From NCBI RefSeq assembly GCF_004348735.1, contig NZ_SMKT01000011.1, positions 1 to 64,000 on the forward strand: a stretch of DNA of 64,000 nt, given 5' to 3'. Source of the stretch: Actinomadura sp. KC06. GTDB taxonomy: Bacteria > Actinomycetota > Actinomycetes > Streptosporangiales > Streptosporangiaceae. This document shows positions 7,778 through 15,508 of the stretch, piece after piece. Made by a program: the position numbers and the translations under genes. The notes under the pieces were generated by a model. It was given only the letters and a program-made list of their open reading frames with translations. It did no database searches and had not been told where the DNA came from. How positions within the stretch are numbered: position 1 is the first letter of the stretch; each line of letters opens with the position of its first letter.

Positions 7778-8767
7778 GTGCGGGGAGGCGGGGTGGGGAT
7801 CGAGGAGCTGGAGGCTCTGCGCGTCCCGCTGACCGGCTACTGCTACCGGCTCCTCGGCTCTTCCGCCGACGCTGACGACGCGGTCCAGGAGACCCTGATC
7901 CGGGCGTCGTCCAGGCGGGACCAGTACGACCCGGGCAGGGCGCGGCTGAGCACGTGGGTGCACCGGATCGCCACGAACGTCTGCATCGACATGCTCCGTG
8001 CGGCGAAGCGGCGGGCCCTGGTCATGGACGCGGGTCCGGCGACGTCCGAGAACTTTGGGCTCGGTGCGCCGCTTCCTCCAGAGGTGTGGGTGGAGCCGAT
8101 GCCCGACTCGCGTGTGCTGGACGTCCAGAACCCCGGCGACGTGGTCCTGGAGCGGGAGTCGGTCCGCCTGGCGTTCATCGCGGCGCTCCAGCACCTGGCT
8201 CCTCGCCAGCGGGCCGTCCTGGTGCTGCGCGACGTCCTGGTGTTCAGCGCCCGGGAGACCGCCGAGATCCTCGGCACCACGGTGCCCGCGGTGAACAGCG
8301 CGCTGCAGCGCGCCCGGGCCGCGCTGGAGGCGAACCGGCCAGACCCCTTCGACCTCTACGACCCCGAGGACGCCGGGCAGCGAGACCTGCTCCGCCGGTA
8401 CGTGGCCGCTTTCGAGTCCCATGACATCGCCGGGTTGACCGCGTTGATGCGCGAGGACGCGGTGGCCTCGATGCCGCCGTTCCAGTGGCGGCTGGACGGC
8501 GCGCGGGAGATCGCGGCGGCCGCCGGGTCCAGCGATTCCTGCGCGGGCGCGCGGCTGGTTCTCTGCCGGATCAACGGCGCCCCGGGGTTCGGGCAGTACC
8601 GGCCCGGCGACGACGGCGTCCTGCGTCCGTTCGCGCTGGTGTCGGTCGACATACGGGACGGACTGCTCACCCAGCTGGTGACGTTCCTCGGCACACAGCA
8701 CCGGTTCGCCGAGTTCGGCCTCCCCGAGTTCCTCCGGGATGAGAGCGGGTCACCGTGTGAGCGATGA
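7778..8767 (+). CDS. ECF sigma factor with C-terminal SnoaL-like domain (SigG / TIGR02960 type)
   Basis: A 329-residue extracytoplasmic-function sigma factor. Region 2 is at about 15-80 (LLGSSADADDAVQETLIRA, STWVHRIATNVCIDML) and region 4 at about 130-185 (LAPRQRAVLVLRDVLVFSARETAEILG, TTVPAVNSALQRAR). A SnoaL-like domain follows to the end (LLRRYVAAFESHDIAGLTALMREDAVASMPP). In this group the C-terminal fold replaces a separate anti-sigma factor and probably gates activity by ligand. It starts at GTG in a purine-rich context 12 bases after the stand-alone SnoaL gene. No anti-sigma gene is adjacent. Confidence 0.92.
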   Translation: MRGGGVGIEELEALRVPLTGYCYRLLGSSADADDAVQETLIRASSRRDQYDPGRARLSTWVHRIATNVCIDMLRAAKRRALVMDAGPATSENFGLGAPLPPEVWVEPMPDSRVLDVQNPGDVVLERESVRLAFIAALQHLAPRQRAVLVLRDVLVFSARETAEILGTTVPAVNSALQRARAALEANRPDPFDLYDPEDAGQRDLLRRYVAAFESHDIAGLTALMREDAVASMPPFQWRLDGAREIAAAAGSSDSCAGARLVLCRINGAPGFGQYRPGDDGVLRPFALVSVDIRDGLLTQLVTFLGTQHRFAEFGLPEFLRDESGSPCER

Positions 8768-8827
8768 GTTGCCGCACGCCGCGTCGTACAAGTCGGTGAA
8801 CACCCCGACGACGCGGAGGACAGCCCG

Positions 8828-9439
8828 ATGGAAGCATCTTCAAGCCACCTGATCAGCGAGACCCGGGCGGAGCGGGAGCGGCTCGCCGGCCTTTTCGGCG
8901 ACCTCGCGCCGGAGCGGTGGGACGCGCCGTCCCTGTGCGACGGCTGGCGGGTCCGCGAGGTGGTCGCCCACATGACGATGCCGTTCCGGACCAGACCGCT
9001 CGCGCTGATGGCGGGGCTGGTCCGGGCCGGGTTCTCGTTCAACCGCTATGCCGACCGGGACGCCCGGTCAACGGCGCAGGCCATGAGCGAGGGCGAACTT
9101 CTCGACCTTCTCCGGCGCAACATCGAGCACCCGTGGCGGCCGCCCGGCGGCGGGCAGGCCGGTGCGCTCAGCCACGACGTCATCCACGGCCTGGACGTCA
9201 CCGAACCGCTCGGCCTCCCCTCGCCGCCGCCCGAGCGGCTCGCGCTGGTCCTGGCGTCGGCCGTCGACAAGCAGCTGAAGTACTTCGGCGTCGACCTCGG
9301 CGGGAGAAGGCTGGCCGCCACCGACGCGGACGTCTCCGTCGGCGAGGGACCCGCCGTCATGGCGATGAGCGCCAAGGAGATCCTCCTCGTGGTCAGCGGG
9401 CGGCGCGCACTCGACGAGGCCCGCGAGACGAGCCGGTAG
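8828..9439 (+). CDS. Maleylpyruvate isomerase-like / DinB-type protein (TIGR03083 family)
   Basis: A 203-residue protein of the mycothiol-dependent maleylpyruvate isomerase N-terminal superfamily. It has the opening helix (ISETRAERERLAGLFGDLAPERWDAPSLCDGWRVREVVAHM) that carries the metal-binding His, and a second His region at LSHDVIHGLDV. Relatives are metal-binding four-helix proteins that use or resemble enzymes using mycothiol, which fits an actinomycete. A GCGGAGGA ribosome site precedes the ATG. The substrate is unknown. Confidence 0.85.
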   Translation: MEASSSHLISETRAERERLAGLFGDLAPERWDAPSLCDGWRVREVVAHMTMPFRTRPLALMAGLVRAGFSFNRYADRDARSTAQAMSEGELLDLLRRNIEHPWRPPGGGQAGALSHDVIHGLDVTEPLGLPSPPPERLALVLASAVDKQLKYFGVDLGGRRLAATDADVSVGEGPAVMAMSAKEILLVVSGRRALDEARETSR

Positions 9440-9465
9440 CGCCCTCCGCTCCGCCCGACGGGGCC

Positions 9466-10182
9466 TCAGGAGGATCGGGCGGCGAGCTCGGCCAGGCCGG
9501 GGGCGCCGGAGGGCGCGCGCAGCGCTATCTCCTCGCCGTCGGCCGTGGTCAGCCCGACCCCGCGCAGCCCGGCGGGGCCGTCGACGAACCGCAGCGGGAG
9601 CGCCGCGAACGTCTCGGCGCCGACGTGCTCCTCCAGCTCGGCCGGGTCGCCGCCCACCTCGATCCAGCCGATCTCGCGCAGCGGACGCTCATGGTCCATG
9701 GGGACGCGGCGGGCGGGGTGCTGCGCCATGTCCTCGTGGAAGTACCAGTTCGGGAGCCCCCTCCCCCAGGTCATCGCGACGTTCCCCGGAGCCATGGTCG
9801 TGGCCCAGGTCGACCCGTCCGGACGGCGGGCGCCGGGTGCCGTGACCACCTCGCCGCCGAAGCGCCGCGCGACCTCCTCAAGGTCCGCGCGGGTGCGGGC
9901 CCTGAGGTTCCAGGTCATCCAGTGGTCGCCGAGAAGGGTCGTCTGCTCGAACCAGGTGCGGAACGCGTCGATTCCGGGCGCTACGTCGGCGTGGTGGTCG
10001 ATGACCGACTCGATGTTGACGTAGGCGTCGCCCGGTAGCGGGATGGTGCGGTGGGCGGTCGGGACGGCGTCCAGCCATCCGCCCTCGTGGCTGCGCAGCC
10101 CGGTCTCGCCGCGCAGCCGCTCGGCCCCGGCGTAGAGGTGCCGGACGCCGAGCGTGAAGTGGTCCAGGTCGTAGACGGCCAT
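9466..10182 (-). CDS. Glyoxalase-like (VOC) domain protein
   Basis: A 238-residue protein opening with MAVYDLDHFTLGVRHLYAGAERLRGETGL, the signature of Glyoxalase_3-like VOC proteins, where the early His and a later Glu bind metal. The central part (NVAMTWGRGLPNWYFHED) and C-terminal part have VOC-like strands. It is transcribed away from the MarR gene, with a GGAGGG ribosome site at the expected spacing. The shared promoter gap holds a palindromic operator, so it is probably the MarR target and may act on an electrophile or drug. Confidence 0.8.
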   Translation of the reverse strand: MAVYDLDHFTLGVRHLYAGAERLRGETGLRSHEGGWLDAVPTAHRTIPLPGDAYVNIESVIDHHADVAPGIDAFRTWFEQTTLLGDHWMTWNLRARTRADLEEVARRFGGEVVTAPGARRPDGSTWATTMAPGNVAMTWGRGLPNWYFHEDMAQHPARRVPMDHERPLREIGWIEVGGDPAELEEHVGAETFAALPLRFVDGPAGLRGVGLTTADGEEIALRAPSGAPGLAELAARSS

Positions 10183-10206
10183 GCGAGCCCTCCGGCATAA
10201 TAAGCC

Positions 10207-10233
10207 TTGCTATCAAAATAGATTTGAAAGCAA
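10207..10233. promoter_or_regulatory. MarR-type operator in divergent promoter
   Basis: An inverted repeat TTGCTATCAAA-ATAGA-TTTGAAAGCAA has 10 of 11 arm positions paired. It lies in the 72-base gap between the divergent VOC and MarR genes. It is unusually A+T-rich for this DNA, which fits an operator overlapping both promoters and feedback control by the MarR protein. Confidence 0.8.
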
Positions 10234-10254
10234 CACTAAATCTCGGAGGGTTCG

Positions 10255-10722
10255 ATGTCAACCGACGGCCCGACCGTCGACGAGGGCGTGCGCGAGATGA
10301 TCCGGCTGATGCCGCGGCTGGTGGCGCGGGCCAAGCGGATGCCGGTCCCGGAGCGGTTGCGCGACTTCGCGCTCACGCCCCGGCACCTGTCGCTGCTGGC
10401 GCTGCTGCTCTACGACGAGTCCGCCACGGTCAAGCAGCTCGCCGAGCAGCTCCAGCTCGCCTCGACGACGGTCAGCCTGATGGTCGGCGACCTGAGCCGG
10501 CAGGAGATCCTGCTGCGGCGCGAGGACGACCGGGACCGCCGCCGGACGATCGTGAGCATCGCCGACGCCCACCGTCCCGCGATCGAGGCCTGGCTGGGCG
10601 CGGGCGCGGCGGCGTGGCGCACCGCGTTCGAGCCGCTGTCCCCGGCCGAGCGGAACCTGGTGATCAACGCCCTGCGCACCTACGAGCGCGAGACGATGGC
10701 GCTGACCCGCCAGCCCGACTGA
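10255..10722 (+). CDS. MarR-family transcriptional regulator
   Basis: A 155-residue winged-helix regulator. The recognition region at about 45-95 reads HLSLLALLLYDESATVKQLAEQL then LASTTVSLMVGDLSRQEILLRREDD, with the DRDRRRTIVSI wing. Flanking helices form the dimer interface. A GGAGGG ribosome site lies 4 bases before the ATG. It is divergent from a VOC-family gene across a palindrome that is probably its own operator. MarR proteins usually sense phenolic or oxidant ligands. Confidence 0.92.
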   Translation: MSTDGPTVDEGVREMIRLMPRLVARAKRMPVPERLRDFALTPRHLSLLALLLYDESATVKQLAEQLQLASTTVSLMVGDLSRQEILLRREDDRDRRRTIVSIADAHRPAIEAWLGAGAAAWRTAFEPLSPAERNLVINALRTYERETMALTRQPD

Positions 10723-10888
10723 CGACCCGACCGCCCTGGTCGCCTACGCGCGTCGGCGCGACGGCCGGTACGAGGCGCACGCCGTCGAGGTCCTGACCCT
10801 GACGGGCGACCGGATCGCGCGCATCACGGCATTCCACGACCCGAGCCTGGTGCGGACGTTCGGCCCGGTGTCCGCGCTGACGCCCTGA
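10712..10888 (+). pseudogene. Remnant of a SnoaL-tailed sigma factor or SnoaL protein (C-terminus only)
   Basis: A frame abutting and overlapping the MarR stop reads DDPTALVAYARRRDGRYEAH, then AVEVLTLTGDRIARITAFHD, then PSLVRTFG and a TGA stop. This closely matches the final strands of SnoaL-like domains at the C-terminus of SigJ/TIGR02960-type sigma factors (GDRIxxITAFxDPxLxxxFG). There is no start codon or N-terminal part in frame, so it looks like the end of a gene whose front was deleted when the MarR gene came next to it. Two hairpins follow it. Confidence 0.65.
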
Positions 10889-10890
10889 AG

Positions 10891-10918
10891 CGGTCTGGCC
10901 AGAGTCCGGGCCAGACCG
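10891..10918. terminator. Hairpin terminator after the sigma-tail remnant
   Basis: A perfect 10-bp stem CGGTCTGGCC / GGCCAGACCG with an 8-base loop lies directly after the TGA of the remnant. Confidence 0.75.
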
Positions 10919-10937
10919 GGCGGGACGGGCCCTGGCC

Positions 10938-10961
10938 GCCGGCGGACGTGCGTCCGCCGGC
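10938..10961. terminator. Hairpin terminator at the end of the SMP-30-like gene
   Basis: A perfect 11-bp stem GCCGGCGGACG / CGTCCGCCGGC with a 2-base loop lies 49 bases past the stop of the minus-strand SMP-30-like gene. It probably serves that gene and may also back up the plus-strand hairpin next to it. Confidence 0.7.
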
Positions 10962-11009
10962 ACCCCACTACCAGGGCCCGAGTCCCCACCGGACCGGATT
11001 GTCAGCGGC

Positions 11010-12017
11010 TCAGAATCCGCGGACGGTGGCGACGGAGAAGGGCAGTTGCGGGGTGCCCGGTCCCGTGGGGCCGCCCTTGTCGAACTGGGAGCGGACCACG
11101 TACAGCTTGCCGTTCTTACGCAGCAGGGTCGTCGGGGTCTGGAGTGCCAGGTCGGTGAGCCGTCCGGTCATCCGGGCCAACCCGCCGTCCGAGCCGATGC
11201 GCCACTTGCTGATCGCGTAGGCGTCCTTGATGGGGTGGGCCACCCACAACGTGCCGTGCTGCAGCTCCATGCCGTCGCCCGTGAGGATGCTCCCTCCGCT
11301 CAGGGCGACCTTGTCGACCTTTCCGGAGGGCAGCGCGATGCGGTACAGGTCGGCGCCGGTCATGTCCACCGTCAGCAGGTAGCGTCCCGACGGCTCGGCG
11401 ACGATCCCGTTGAGGGTGATCGTGTTGGGCTCGTGCGGCTCCACGACCTCGGACAGGTCGAAGGCGGGCGTGAGCGGCACCTCGCCGCCCTGCTCGCCCG
11501 CGTCCGCGAGCTGTTCGGGCGTGACGCGGTAGACGATGGCCTGCCGGCTCTCGGTGATGTAGGCGGTGCCGTCCGGCGTGATGGCCACGTCGTTGACGAG
11601 GCGCGGGTCCTGGTTGGGGACGACGAAGCGGGCCAGCAGGCGGCGGGTGGGGATGTCGTAGACCGCGAGCCCGGTGAGGCGGTCCATCACCCACAGGCGC
11701 CTGGCCCGGTCGACCTCCAGCCCGAGGGCCTGCGAGCGTCCGTCGCCGCGCGCGGGGAGGAACTCCTCGGCGACGCGCTGCCCCGGCTCGGCCCTGAAGA
11801 TCGCTCCGCCCTCGTACGACCCGACGTACATGTCGCCGGTGTACGGGTCGGCGGCGATTCCCTCGGGGTAGACCCGGTCGCCGGGGATTTCGAACGCCGT
11901 GGAGATCCGGACCCCGCCGTCCGCGGGGGCCCCCGCCGCCTGTGTGGCGGAGCCGAGGAGCAGCGGTGCCGTGAGGGTCGCGACAACGATGACGTGTCGC
12001 CGAACTGTGCGGTACAT
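11010..12017 (-). CDS. Secreted SMP-30/gluconolactonase-like beta-propeller protein
   Basis: A 335-residue protein starting at ATG (MYRTVRRHVIVVATLTAPLL) with a Sec-type signal peptide cut near AGA-PADGG. The rest is a six-bladed propeller of the SMP-30/NHL kind, with repeated blades such as VYPEGIAADPYTGDMYVGSYEGGAIF, LVNDVAITPDGTAYITES and GDGMELQHGTLWVAHP. Family members are lactonases or calcium-bound hydrolases, but secreted bacterial copies are often of unknown role. The upstream gap holds two dyad elements, so its expression is probably regulated. Confidence 0.85.
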   Translation of the reverse strand: MYRTVRRHVIVVATLTAPLLLGSATQAAGAPADGGVRISTAFEIPGDRVYPEGIAADPYTGDMYVGSYEGGAIFRAEPGQRVAEEFLPARGDGRSQALGLEVDRARRLWVMDRLTGLAVYDIPTRRLLARFVVPNQDPRLVNDVAITPDGTAYITESRQAIVYRVTPEQLADAGEQGGEVPLTPAFDLSEVVEPHEPNTITLNGIVAEPSGRYLLTVDMTGADLYRIALPSGKVDKVALSGGSILTGDGMELQHGTLWVAHPIKDAYAISKWRIGSDGGLARMTGRLTDLALQTPTTLLRKNGKLYVVRSQFDKGGPTGPGTPQLPFSVATVRGF

Positions 12018-12076
12018 GACCACCTTCTCCGTGGGTCTTCTTGTCGCTGGAGCTGTCCAGCGCAACGTAGAGACCT

Positions 12077-12100
12077 GTAGGGAACCGAAAGGTTTCCTAC
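12077..12100. promoter_or_regulatory. Inverted repeat upstream of the SMP-30-like gene
   Basis: GTAGGGAACC-GAAA-GGTTTCCTAC has 9 of 10 arm positions paired and lies 60 bases upstream of the SMP-30-like start codon. It could be an operator or a leader hairpin. No cognate regulator is adjacent. Confidence 0.45.
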
Positions 12101-12149
12101 TAGGCAGGCTAAGGAGGCCGCCAGGTCAGCGTCTACGTAATACGTCGAT

Positions 12150-12165
12150 TGTCCGATGTCGGACA
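12150..12165. promoter_or_regulatory. Perfect 16-bp dyad TGTCCGA-TG-TCGGACA
   Basis: A perfect inverted repeat lies in the 234-base gap between the kinase stop and the SMP-30-like start, next to the A+T-rich element TACGTAATACGT. It is a plausible regulator-binding site for the minus-strand SMP-30-like promoter; the function is inferred from position only. Confidence 0.45.
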
Positions 12166-12251
12166 TACTCTGGCAAGAGCGGGTCCGTGGTCGACGCCGG
12201 TGGAGGTCAGCCGGTCAGGTGGGCGCCGCCGTCCGGTGCGGACGAACGGTG

Positions 12252-13832
12252 TCAGCAGGCTCTGTGCGCGCTGATCGGTTTTCCGGTGCTGTGCAGGTAG
12301 CGCGCGGTGCCGCCGATGCTGTCGAAGGCGACGGCCATTCCGGTCGCGATGTGGTTCGCGGACGACGTGGCCTGCCGTTCGACGTAGGCGCCGCATCCGT
12401 CCCGGCCGCTCCGCGCTGGCGAGGCGGCCGAATTCCACGTCCCGGAGAACGAGCCGGACTGCCCGTAGACGGAGACGGTCACCTTTCCGCAGCCCGAGCC
12501 ATAGGTCCTGACCTGGGCGAAGGCGGTGTTGCCGAAATTGCCGTATCTGATGCGATAAAGGCAGGCCGTCTTTTTCAGCTGCGGGGTGAGTTCCGCCGAC
12601 GCCCATTTGAAGGTGGCGACCGGTCCCCCGGCCTTGCCGGGTTTCGGTGCGGTTTCCGTCCCTCCGGCCGGGGCGTTGGATGCGCCGGGATTGGGACCGG
12701 GGGACGGTGGCCGGGAGGTGGCGGTCGCGGTCGGGCTCGATGGGCGCGCCGACGGCATCGCCGTCGCTCCCGGTGGCGGGGCCTGATTTCCGGGGTTCGC
12801 CGGGTCGTCGCCGGGTTCGGCCTGGGTGGACGGCAGCAGCGTGGCGGTGACCAGGGCCGCCGCGCCCGCCGCGCCGATGGCCGTGGCCGCCGTGATGGCG
12901 GCGCGGCGCGCCCGGCGCGGCGGCCGGGACGTTCCGGCGGCCGGTCCGGCGGCCGGTCCGGCGGCCGCGGCGGCGGGTCCGGCGGCGGCCGCGGCGGCGG
13001 CCTGGAGGCTCACCTCGCCCTTCGGCTCGCGCCGCAGCAGGCCGAGCAGGAGGTCTTCGCTGTCCGGACGCCGCTCGGGGTCCTTGTCCAGGCAGCGGAC
13101 GACCAGGTCGCGCAGCCCTCCGCGCAGGTCGCCGACGTCCGGCTCGTCCGTGGAGATGCGCCGCATGACCGCCTCGATCGTGGCGGCCGCGAACGGGGAC
13201 CGGCCGGTGGCGGCGAACACGACGGTGCAGCCCCACGCGAAGACGTCGACGGCGGGCCCGGCGCGCCCGCCGGCGAATAACTCGGGCGCCATGTAGGCGG
13301 GCGTGCCGACCACCTGGCTGGAGTCCTCGCCCGCGCCTTCCAGGACGCGGGAGATCCCGAAGTCCACGACCCGCGGGCCCTGCGCCGACAGCAGCACGTT
13401 GCCCGGCTTGAAGTCGCGGTGGACGACCTTCGCCTGGTGGATGGCCACCAGCGCGGTCGCGGTGCCGATCGCCAGCCGCTCCAGATCGGCGCCGGTGCGG
13501 ACGCCGTCCCGCCGCACCGCCCGCAGCAGCGAGACCCCGTCGACGAACTCGCTCACGAGGTAGGGGACGGAGCCGTCCAGGTCGGCGTCCAGCACGCGGG
13601 CCGTGCAGAACTCGGCGACGCGCTTGGCCGCCGCGACCTCCGCGGCGAACCGCTCACGCGCCTTGGCGTCGCCGTCGAGCCGGACCTTCAGGCATTTGAC
13701 GGCCACCCGGCGGCCCTCGGAGTCCTCCGCGAGGTAGACCACGCCCTGCCCGCCCTCGCCGAGCCGCGCCACCAGCCGGTACCCGCCGACCGCGGCCGGA
13801 TCGTGGGCCTGCAGCGGGGAACCATCGGTCAT
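12252..13832 (-). CDS. Membrane Ser/Thr protein kinase with extracellular Cys-containing domain
   Basis: A 526-residue Hanks-type kinase. The P-loop GEGGQG is at 25-30, the ATP-binding Lys46 is in VAVK, the catalytic loop is HRDFKPGN with Asp140, and DFG has Asp157, so the kinase is predicted active. Residues about 275-310 are Ala/Pro/Gly-rich low complexity. A transmembrane helix lies at about 311-333, then a Pro/Thr/Ser-rich linker. The last 125 residues hold four cysteines, probably two disulphides, in an outside domain that I do not recognise. It lacks PASTA repeats. Probably it senses an envelope signal. Confidence 0.92.
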   Translation of the reverse strand: MTDGSPLQAHDPAAVGGYRLVARLGEGGQGVVYLAEDSEGRRVAVKCLKVRLDGDAKARERFAAEVAAAKRVAEFCTARVLDADLDGSVPYLVSEFVDGVSLLRAVRRDGVRTGADLERLAIGTATALVAIHQAKVVHRDFKPGNVLLSAQGPRVVDFGISRVLEGAGEDSSQVVGTPAYMAPELFAGGRAGPAVDVFAWGCTVVFAATGRSPFAAATIEAVMRRISTDEPDVGDLRGGLRDLVVRCLDKDPERRPDSEDLLLGLLRREPKGEVSLQAAAAAAAGPAAAAAGPAAGPAAGTSRPPRRARRAAITAATAIGAAGAAALVTATLLPSTQAEPGDDPANPGNQAPPPGATAMPSARPSSPTATATSRPPSPGPNPGASNAPAGGTETAPKPGKAGGPVATFKWASAELTPQLKKTACLYRIRYGNFGNTAFAQVRTYGSGCGKVTVSVYGQSGSFSGTWNSAASPARSGRDGCGAYVERQATSSANHIATGMAVAFDSIGGTARYLHSTGKPISAHRAC

Positions 13833-13914
13833 GTCGCGCTCCGTCCAGCCCTCGGCACCGCATCGAGATCGTAGTGCCAGAGCCGCCCGCCCGCCTTCGG
13901 TACGGGGCCCGGCG

Positions 13915-15396
13915 TCAGGACATGGGCGGGTACCGGACGGGGCCCTCCGAGGCGATCTTGCCGTTGGTGACGGTCATCAGGCGGGTCGCGCTCGCGAGGC
14001 GCTCGGCGGGCATCGTCAGCGGGTTCTCCTTGATGACGACGAGGTCGGCGTAGTTGCCGGGCTCCACCGTCCCGCGGTCGCGCTCCTCGAACGAGGCGAA
14101 CGCCGCGCGCGAGGTGACCAGGCGCAGCGCGGTGGGGACGTCGAGCCGCTGGTCCGGCAGCCAGCCGCCGGGCGGGGTGCCGTCGAACTCGGTGCGGGTC
14201 ACCACGCGCTGCAGCCCCCACATCGGGTCGAGCGCCTCGATGTCGAAGTCGCTGCCGCCCACCATCGGCACCCTCGCGCGCAGCATGTCCCGCCAGCGGT
14301 AGGCGTACCGCAGCCGGTGCCGTCCGAGCGCGTCCTCGGCGAACCGCTGGTCGGACGTCGCGAAGCTCAGCTGGATGCTCGCGATCACCCCGCGCCGGAT
14401 CATCCGCTCCAGCAGGTCGTCCTCCGCGACCTGGACGTGCTCGACCGCCCACCGGTCCCGGGGCGACACGTCGTTGTGCTCGTAGGCGTTCAGCGTCACC
14501 TTCAGCCCGCGGTCGCCGATCGCGTGGGTGGTGATGTTGAAGCCCAGCTCGCGGGCGCGGCCGACGTCGCGGTTGGCGCGCTCCTGGGCGAGGAACAGGA
14601 TGCCCTTGCGGGGGAAGCCGTACGGATCGTCGCTGTAGGGCTGACGTAGCGCGGACGTCCTGGGGCCCAGCCATCCGTCCGAGTAGAGCTTCACACCCAG
14701 GACCTTGACCCAGTCGTTGCCGGAGCCGGTGCGCAGGCCCATGCGGGCGGCCTCCTCCATGCAGCCCCATGCCACGCGCACCAGGAAGCGCACTTTGAGC
14801 TTGCCTTCGTCGGCGAGCTGGAAGAGCGCGTCCAGGGCGCCGAGGTCGCGCAGGCCCGCTTCCACGACCGTGGTGACGCCCTGCTTGGCCACCTCCTCCT
14901 GCATGACCAGCAGGTCGTTCTTCATCTTCTCGGTGACCGGGCTGTGGGTGCACTGGTCCACGGGGGTCTCGCCGCGCGCGTGGATGTCCACGTGCCGCTG
15001 CCCGGTGCGCCTGCGCGCCTCGAACGCCTCGTCCTCGTCGTACGGCTTCCACGCCGGCCGGTACGCCTCCGGGCCGGCGCCGGTCAGCGCCCGCTGGATG
15101 AGGTGGGTGTGCTGGTCCCGGAATCCGGGGCCGACGAAGGCCCCCTTCAGATCCACCCGGCGCGTGCGGTCTCCCGCGCATTCCAGCACGTGCCGGTCGG
15201 AGCCGACGGCCACGATCCGCTTTCCCTTGACGGCGACCGCCTGGGCGGTGCCGTCGCCCGTCCAGACGACGCCCGAGTGAAGCACCAGGTCGGCGTGGTC
15301 CCGCGGGCGGCCGGCGGCCACGGTGCCCGCGGCGGCGGTCCCCGCGGCCGCGCCGGTCAGGACGAGAGCGGATCGACGGGTCATCGGTGATGACAT
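13915..15396 (-). CDS. Exported amidohydrolase (YtcJ-like, amidohydro_3)
   Basis: A 493-residue metal-dependent hydrolase. The N-terminus MTRRSALVLTGAAAGTAAAG carries an RR with a hydrophobic stretch and looks like a Tat signal, though the motif is not perfect. The body has the DQHTHL metal motif, THAIGDRG and VGGSDFDIEALDP typical of the YtcJ/amidohydro_3 group, and a C-terminal GNYADLVVIKENPL strand. The substrate is unknown; relatives cleave amide-like or lactone bonds. It is divergent from the alpha/beta hydrolase gene. Confidence 0.88.
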   Translation of the reverse strand: MSSPMTRRSALVLTGAAAGTAAAGTVAAGRPRDHADLVLHSGVVWTGDGTAQAVAVKGKRIVAVGSDRHVLECAGDRTRRVDLKGAFVGPGFRDQHTHLIQRALTGAGPEAYRPAWKPYDEDEAFEARRRTGQRHVDIHARGETPVDQCTHSPVTEKMKNDLLVMQEEVAKQGVTTVVEAGLRDLGALDALFQLADEGKLKVRFLVRVAWGCMEEAARMGLRTGSGNDWVKVLGVKLYSDGWLGPRTSALRQPYSDDPYGFPRKGILFLAQERANRDVGRARELGFNITTHAIGDRGLKVTLNAYEHNDVSPRDRWAVEHVQVAEDDLLERMIRRGVIASIQLSFATSDQRFAEDALGRHRLRYAYRWRDMLRARVPMVGGSDFDIEALDPMWGLQRVVTRTEFDGTPPGGWLPDQRLDVPTALRLVTSRAAFASFEERDRGTVEPGNYADLVVIKENPLTMPAERLASATRLMTVTNGKIASEGPVRYPPMS

Positions 15397-15484
15397 GGCA
15401 CACTCCTCAAATTTCGCTCATGATCAATGTGAGGCCCCCACGCGCGCTTGTCGACCCCCGAGGGACGAACGGGCTGGTCAGAAG

Positions 15485-15503
15485 AATGGGAACGGTTATC
15501 ATT
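15485..15503. promoter_or_regulatory. Zur/Fur-like palindrome before the hydrolase-permease set
   Basis: AATGGGAACGGTTATCATT is an interrupted palindrome (7 of 9 arm positions paired around a central G). Its layout resembles actinobacterial Zur boxes such as TGAAAATGATTTTCA. It ends 5 bases before the hydrolase start codon, so binding there would block transcription or initiation. Assignment to Zur is inference, helped by the metal-type permease downstream. Confidence 0.4.
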
Positions 15504-15508
15504 GCGTC

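Noticed and set aside
10966..10985. Further copy of the catabolic-locus palindrome (CTACCAG at 10968)
   Set aside because: Only one 7-bp arm is present and it lies past the end of a gene, so it is a chance half-site.
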